Below are positions 5,952 through 9,815 of a stretch of 9,815 nt of DNA, piece after piece (the first letter of the stretch is position 1; every line of letters starts with the position of its first letter). Source of the DNA: Promethearchaeia archaeon (GTDB taxonomy: Archaea > Asgardarchaeota > Lokiarchaeia > Sigyniarchaeales > SOKP01); the NCBI GenBank assembly GCA_029856295.1, contig JAHQWS010000036.1, positions 1 to 9,815 of the forward strand, written 5' to 3'. The notes beneath the pieces were generated by a model. It saw only the letters and a program-made list of their open reading frames with translations. It did no database searches and was not told the origin of the DNA. The translations under genes were made by a program, and so were the position numbers.

Positions 5952-6965
5952 ATGTATATTATGAAATTAAGAATTGGATTAATAGGTGCAGGGGGTTTCG
6001 GATACCTTCATTTATCTGGTTATAAAAAGAATGAAAACTGTGAATTAGTAGCAGTTGCTTCTCGCACTGAGCAACATGCTAAAAAAGCGGCTGAAAAATT
6101 TAATATCCCAAAATATTATTGGGGTGATGACTGGACTAAAATGCTTGAAGAAAACAGTTTAGATGCGGTATCGATTTGTTCCCCAAATTACCTTCATGCT
6201 CCCATGACTATCGAGGCTATAAAAAATAATATTAATATTTTATGTGAGAAACCAATATGTATTTCAGAAAAGGAATTAGAAGAAATTGAAACAATGTTAA
6301 GTAAAAATAAATTAATTTATTTTAGTTCTTTTCAAAAAAGATATATCGGGCTTTTTAGTCAAATAAAGGAAATTATTGATAATAAAGCATTAGGAGAAAT
6401 TAATTTAGTAAGATATTTTTTTAGCCACTATGGTCCTTATACTTCTTGGAAACCCCTATCAGAGCAGAAATGGTTTTTTGACTCTGAATTGGCGGGAGGA
6501 GGTGTATTATTAGACTTTGGTGTTCACTGCATTGATATCCTTCGCTATATGCTTGGTGAATACCATGAAATTGAGGGCTATAGTTATAACACATCATGTA
6601 AAAATATTAAAGATGAAGATAACTGTAATGTTCTCGTTCGATTTGAGAATAATACTCTAGGTGTTATCAGCGTTTCATGGTGTAATGAACCTATGGAACT
6701 CTTTGAGCTATACGGAACAAAAGGAACCCTAAAAATAAATCTTCACTTAACTGAGTCTCTATCTTTCGCTCCAAAAAGATTAAAAAGGAATCAGTTTATC
6801 AAAAACGCATTGGAATATAAACCAACAAGCGATATTGGACAACATCTATTAATAGATCATTTCATAAACTGCATTTTAGAAGGAAAACAGGAGCATCCTG
6901 ATTTTAATGATGGCAAACGAGCCACCGAATTTGTATTAAAAGCTTATTCATTAAAAAAATCTTGA
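5952..6965 (+). CDS. Gfo/Idh/MocA-family NAD(P)-dependent oxidoreductase
   Basis: Probable sugar, inositol or related polyol dehydrogenase, or sugar-nucleotide 3-dehydrogenase; the substrate cannot be told from sequence. An N-terminal Rossmann fold starts KLRIGLIGAGGFGYLH with GAGGFG at 12-17, followed by the cofactor-side EKP at 99-101 (NILCEKPICIS). The C-terminal alpha/beta domain carries GGGVLLDFGVHCIDILRYM, the family catalytic region with D188, H192 and D195. Length (337) is typical. ATG 5961 (MKLRIG) begins exactly where the Rossmann strand does and matches a leaderless promoter; ATG 5952 adds only MYI. It has no signal peptide and is cytoplasmic. It stands alone on this strand, convergent with the corrinoid operon, so a functional tie to either side is not shown. 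Confidence 0.92.
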   Translation: MYIMKLRIGLIGAGGFGYLHLSGYKKNENCELVAVASRTEQHAKKAAEKFNIPKYYWGDDWTKMLEENSLDAVSICSPNYLHAPMTIEAIKNNINILCEKPICISEKELEEIETMLSKNKLIYFSSFQKRYIGLFSQIKEIIDNKALGEINLVRYFFSHYGPYTSWKPLSEQKWFFDSELAGGGVLLDFGVHCIDILRYMLGEYHEIEGYSYNTSCKNIKDEDNCNVLVRFENNTLGVISVSWCNEPMELFELYGTKGTLKINLHLTESLSFAPKRLKRNQFIKNALEYKPTSDIGQHLLIDHFINCILEGKQEHPDFNDGKRATEFVLKAYSLKKS

Positions 6966-6984
6966 ATTTTTTGGACCTATGCTT

Positions 6985-6999
6985 TTAGAATTTTTTTTT
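6985..6999 (+). terminator. oligo-T terminator of the oxidoreductase gene
   Basis: TTAGAA followed by T9 at 6991-6999, about 25 nt after the stop of the + strand gene, is a typical archaeal oligo-T terminator. The minus strand shows no matching T run right after the amidohydrolase stop, so this element serves the + strand only. Confidence 0.55.
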
Positions 7000-7006
7000 A
7001 ATGGTT

Positions 7007-7936
7007 TTAAAACATAATTTCCTTAAACCTTGGAAATAAATCAAGAGCATTTTCTTGCATAATATTCGTGCGGGCTTCTGTATCAAAATCATAATTTTGA
7101 AGACCCTCATTCATTAATTTTACAACCCTTTCGGGCAGAAATGGGTAATCGCTACCATATAATACTTGCGTTGGCTCCACCAAATTCAACAGAGAACTTA
7201 ATGTATAGGGGGTTGCTGAAACTGCTATGTCATAATAAAAGTGTTTTAATTGATCAATTATCTTTTTATTTCCAAAGGTAATTCTCCAAGTTATAAAGGG
7301 AGCAGTTCCTCCTGCATGTGAAAAAATGAAACGAATTCCTGGAAAGCGTTTTGTTGCTCCTCTATGTATAAGATTGACAATTGCCCTTGTGGTATCGAAA
7401 ACAAATTCTAAAACGGCAGGTTTAATTATCATAGGCATAGCATCTAAAGGAGGTACATTTGGATGGACGAAAACTACAGCCTTCCTACGATTTAGCTCAT
7501 AAAAAAGGTCTTCATAATGTGCATCTCCTAAATATATACCCCCGATATTTGTAAGTAAAACCACACCATCTAATTTCAAGGTATCTAAAGCATACTCCAA
7601 ATCAACTATGGATGCTTCTATATCTGGCAGAGGTAATATGGCAAACGCACCAAATCGATTTGGGTATTCGCTCACCACATGGGCAGAGATTTCATTACAT
7701 TGGCGTGCCAATTTTAGAGTAAAATTACCATCTCCAAAATAGATCCCAGGGGCAGAAATAGATGTAATTGCTATGTCGATGCTGTGCCGATCCATAAAAG
7801 CAAGAGTGTTTTCAAGATCCCATTGAGGAAATGGTTCACCAACAGCATTTTTTATACCAACTGAGCTTAATGCTCTAAGATATTCTTTTGGTACGATATG
7901 ATGGTGAACATCTATTTTAGGGGATATTAGTGTCAT
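7007..7936 (-). CDS. ACMSD-like metal-dependent amidohydrolase/decarboxylase (Amidohydro_2)
   Basis: A TIM-barrel member of the amidohydrolase superfamily, in the group holding aminocarboxymuconate-semialdehyde decarboxylase, gamma-resorcylate and 5-carboxyvanillate decarboxylases and 4-oxalomesaconate hydratase. Metal and catalytic residues are all visible: H11 and H13 in KIDVHHHIVP, H158 in VVFVHPNVPP, H207 in FIFSHAGGTAP and D263 in VLYGSDYPF. Length (309) is usual for the family. It is therefore likely active on a carboxylated, possibly aromatic, compound with a bound divalent metal, in the cytoplasm. The start ATG 7936 is preceded by AGGGAAAA. It follows the methyltransferase gene after only 15 nt on the same strand and is the last gene of that operon, so its substrate may be the demethylated product, or the precursor, of the methyl-transfer step. 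That link is inference. Confidence 0.88.
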   Translation of the reverse strand: MTLISPKIDVHHHIVPKEYLRALSSVGIKNAVGEPFPQWDLENTLAFMDRHSIDIAITSISAPGIYFGDGNFTLKLARQCNEISAHVVSEYPNRFGAFAILPLPDIEASIVDLEYALDTLKLDGVVLLTNIGGIYLGDAHYEDLFYELNRRKAVVFVHPNVPPLDAMPMIIKPAVLEFVFDTTRAIVNLIHRGATKRFPGIRFIFSHAGGTAPFITWRITFGNKKIIDQLKHFYYDIAVSATPYTLSSLLNLVEPTQVLYGSDYPFLPERVVKLMNEGLQNYDFDTEARTNIMQENALDLFPRFKEIMF

Positions 7937-7951
7937 TTTTCCCTATTAATC

Positions 7952-9028
7952 CTATGTTTTTATAGGATAACGTCCATATTTTTCAATAGCCTTTGGAATC
8001 GCTAATATATTTGGTATGGATACTCCCCATGGTAAACTACAAACGGGGCAACAAATATATCTTCCACCAGGAGCCAAGTTTAAGATGTTTTCTTTTACCT
8101 TTTCTTCCACATCAGATGGAGTTCCTGTAAATAATTCCCGACTTACATCAATATTTGCTCCAATAATTACAATTTTTGGATATTTCTTTTTAAATTCAAT
8201 CCAAAATTCAATATCTAGTGGATGAGAACCATTAATTGCGATAAAATCAATTTCCTCAAAGACTTCATAAATATATGGTGAAGTTCCACAATTATGAAGC
8301 ATAAAAGGAACGTTTATTTTCTTCATCATCCTCTTAATAAATTGTCCTTCATATTTCATCGCATCCTGAAAGCTCATCATGTGTTTATTAAATGAATATC
8401 CTGCGATAAAAACATTAGGAGGCATTCCTACAATTTCAAGCCAATTTTCATAGACGTCCATTTGAGATTCATAAATCTTTTCGCATAATTTTAATAACAA
8501 TTCTGGATCTCGGCGCATATCCTTATAGGCTTCTATGCCACGCAGCTCCTGTACGACAGACCAAATACTTAAGCTTATTACTTGTGGAAATTGTATTTTA
8601 TCATTAATCATTTTTGCGGCTAATAAAGAATTTTTCCAAATCTTATTTTTACTATGATCAGGAATTTCCAACTTTTCAATATCTTCTTCAGTTTGACATA
8701 TTACTCCTTGTTTAACCATTAATGGTTGATAATCGAACCATTTTACTGCATTTAATTTATTGTTCGCTTCCGCAAATGCTAATGCTTCAATCGGACCTGC
8801 ATATGCAGATGGAACATTTATAGAATCAGCGTTTAAAAATTCAAATGTTGCTATAATGGCATTAGAATAAATTTTTGGGGAACTATATAATTCCCTCACA
8901 GTTTTTCCTGTAATTCGACATATCATTTGTTCCCCGGCAAAAGCAAGAAACGGAACTTTATCAATTCTTTTTGATCCTGATATTGTCCTAAATATTCTAT
9001 TTACTGATGCAACCCAATCATGACCCAT
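7952..9028 (-). CDS. UroD/MtaA-superfamily corrinoid-dependent methyltransferase
   Basis: Member of the uroporphyrinogen decarboxylase fold family that includes MtaA, MtbA and CmuA, zinc enzymes that move methyl groups to or from a corrinoid protein. The His-X-Cys...Cys zinc signature is present: H245-N-C247 in PFMLHNCGTSPY and C336, C337 and C340 in GGRYICCPVCSLPWGVSIPN, where other members have GGxxxxxGC. The N-terminal part (1-120) keeps family traits such as TEEDIEKLEIPD. At 358 residues it is of typical size, and heme biosynthesis (true HemE) is unlikely given the zinc motif and context. The corrinoid protein gene lies 19 nt upstream, and AAGGTG (9039-9044) gives a good ribosome-binding site. 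It could take methyl groups from a substrate or pass them on to a thiol or C1 carrier; the sequence does not decide. Confidence 0.88.
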   Translation of the reverse strand: MGHDWVASVNRIFRTISGSKRIDKVPFLAFAGEQMICRITGKTVRELYSSPKIYSNAIIATFEFLNADSINVPSAYAGPIEALAFAEANNKLNAVKWFDYQPLMVKQGVICQTEEDIEKLEIPDHSKNKIWKNSLLAAKMINDKIQFPQVISLSIWSVVQELRGIEAYKDMRRDPELLLKLCEKIYESQMDVYENWLEIVGMPPNVFIAGYSFNKHMMSFQDAMKYEGQFIKRMMKKINVPFMLHNCGTSPYIYEVFEEIDFIAINGSHPLDIEFWIEFKKKYPKIVIIGANIDVSRELFTGTPSDVEEKVKENILNLAPGGRYICCPVCSLPWGVSIPNILAIPKAIEKYGRYPIKT

Positions 9029-9047
9029 TTTATCTTAACACCTTATT

Positions 9048-9692
9048 TTAGTTTTTAATTAAACTATTTATTTTTTTAACTCCTTCCCATCCATCCTTGG
9101 CAAAATCATCCGCTCCTATCATTTCACATGATTCTTTTGACAAAATTCCACCACCAACTATTATTCGAGACTGAATATTTTCATTCTTAAGTAAATTCAC
9201 TGTTTCTCGCATTTTTGAGATACTCATTGTCATTAAACCACTTATTCCTATAATATTGGGATTTATCTCTTTTGCTTTTTGAAGAAAATCTTCTGGTGGA
9301 ACATCTGACCCTAAATCAACGATATCATAACCTTGTCCTCGTAAAAGTGAGACTACTAAACTCTTGCCTATATCATGGATATCTCCCTCTATTGTTCCAA
9401 TTAATATTCTGCCCTTAGATTTTATTTCGGATTTATTTTTTAATGAATCCATTAGTATCTCAGTCGCGGCGTTAAGGGCATCACCAGTCATTAATAAATC
9501 AGCAAGAAAATATTCCTCTTTTTCATACAAATTTCCAGCTTCTTCAGCACCTTTAACAATTGCTTTATTCAAAATCTCTTTGGCACTTAATCCCAATTTG
9601 ATAGACTCTTTCATCGATTCAATTGCTTTATGAGAATCCCCTTCCACAATCGCGCTTTTTAATTCTCCTAACGATTCTTCTTCTTTCATCAT
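9048..9692 (-). CDS. methyltransferase corrinoid protein (MtaC/MtbC/MttC-like)
   Basis: Small cytoplasmic cobalamin carrier that accepts a methyl group in one methyltransferase and gives it to another. Residues 1-90 form the helical cap domain (ELKSAIVEGDSHKAIE, then EEYFLADLLMTGDALNAA at about 60-77). The B12-binding Rossmann domain (94-214) has the cobalt-ligand motif DIHDIG with H106, the SxL motif S151-G-L153 and the GGG turn at 170-172. Length (214) equals that of the known stand-alone corrinoid proteins. ATG 9692 and ATG 9689 are both possible starts; no ribosome-binding sequence precedes them, but a TATA-like element is centred 27 nt upstream, suggesting a leaderless message. It is the natural partner of the UroD-type methyltransferase 19 nt downstream. 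No reductive activase gene lies in the window. Confidence 0.95.
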   Translation of the reverse strand: MMKEEESLGELKSAIVEGDSHKAIESMKESIKLGLSAKEILNKAIVKGAEEAGNLYEKEEYFLADLLMTGDALNAATEILMDSLKNKSEIKSKGRILIGTIEGDIHDIGKSLVVSLLRGQGYDIVDLGSDVPPEDFLQKAKEINPNIIGISGLMTMSISKMRETVNLLKNENIQSRIIVGGGILSKESCEMIGADDFAKDGWEGVKKINSLIKN

Positions 9693-9699
9693 TAATATT

Positions 9700-9815
9700 T
9701 TAAACTTTTTTATAATTTATAAAGAATTCTATAAATAAAATCGAAAAAACAATATCAACACCAGCAAATAAAAGTGTAAGGATCCCAATAACGCCAATAA
9801 TATAGTAGATTAGCC
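9700..9815 (-). CDS. C-terminal end of a membrane protein (partial)
   Basis: The minus-strand frame entering at the window edge stays open for 37 codons and ends in TAA at 9700-9702. It reads LIYYIIGVIGILTLLF, then AGVDIVFSILFIEFFINYKKV, that is, one or two hydrophobic helices followed by a short basic tail, the usual positive-inside end of a membrane protein. The stop lies 7 nt before the corrinoid gene on the same strand, so the two may be cotranscribed; a transporter for the methylated substrate would be an attractive guess but the family cannot be read from this fragment. Confidence 0.6.
   Translation of the reverse strand, partial: LIYYIIGVIGILTLLFAGVDIVFSILFIEFFINYKKV
9715..9723 (-). 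promoter_or_regulatory. candidate TATA box for the corrinoid methyltransferase operon
   Basis: On the minus strand TTTATAAAT is centred 27 nt before ATG 9692, the standard archaeal box A to start-site distance, so transcription would begin at or next to the start codon. The missing ribosome-binding sequence agrees with a leaderless message. The element lies within the last codons of the upstream membrane protein gene, where AT-rich coding sequence could imitate it. Confidence 0.45.

Noticed and set aside
7952..9028. True uroporphyrinogen decarboxylase (HemE) of heme synthesis
   Set aside because: The HxC...C zinc signature and the adjacent corrinoid protein gene point to the methyltransferase branch; no other heme genes are nearby.
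1..9815. tRNA, rRNA, CRISPR or insertion sequence
   Set aside because: No GC-rich cloverleaf-like block, spaced direct-repeat array, transposase frame or terminal inverted repeats were seen on either strand.

Overview
This 9.8 kb window comes from a low-GC (about 30%) archaeon. The clearest archaeal marker is a complete transcription factor B gene. The DnaK is of the type seen in Thermoplasma and its relatives, with the same N-terminal wording (GTSNSAAAV, EGxxxGGKAFPS) and no long insertion in the first ATPase lobe. The oligo-T terminators and the corrinoid methyltransferase genes also fit an archaeon. I favour an AT-rich Asgard (Lokiarchaeia-like) genome. Assignment below 'Archaea' is inference from recall, and Thermoplasmata or Bathyarchaeia-like lineages are not excluded.

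Left half, + strand (about 180-5190): a heat-shock block, grpE - dnaK - dnaJ - small ORF - tfb. grpE and dnaK are 2 nt apart. dnaK and dnaJ are separated by an 80-nt T-rich spacer that looks like a partial terminator. dnaJ, a 63-codon unknown gene and tfb follow with gaps of 15 and 2 nt. Ahead of grpE lies a cluster of five TTTACA/TGTAAA half-sites within 71 bp, three of them on a 14-bp pitch, which looks like an operator for the whole block. DnaJ has no zinc-finger cysteines (class B type). The TFB has a divergent B-reader, so it may be a specialised stress initiation factor.

Middle (about 5140-7006): a bidirectional terminator separates tfb from a convergent six-helix, Trp-rich membrane protein of unknown function, whose GC content (about 43%) is well above its neighbours. 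A short divergent promoter region then leads to a + strand Gfo/Idh/MocA-family NAD(P)-dependent oxidoreductase.

Right half, - strand (7007-9815): a probable operon read right to left. It comprises the C-terminal end of a membrane protein (cut by the window edge), a cobalamin-binding methyltransferase corrinoid protein, a UroD/MtaA-superfamily zinc methyltransferase, and an ACMSD-like metal-dependent amidohydrolase/decarboxylase. Together the last three suggest corrinoid-dependent methyl transfer from a carboxylated, possibly methoxylated, substrate. The substrate cannot be read from the sequence. No RNA genes, CRISPR arrays or mobile elements were found.
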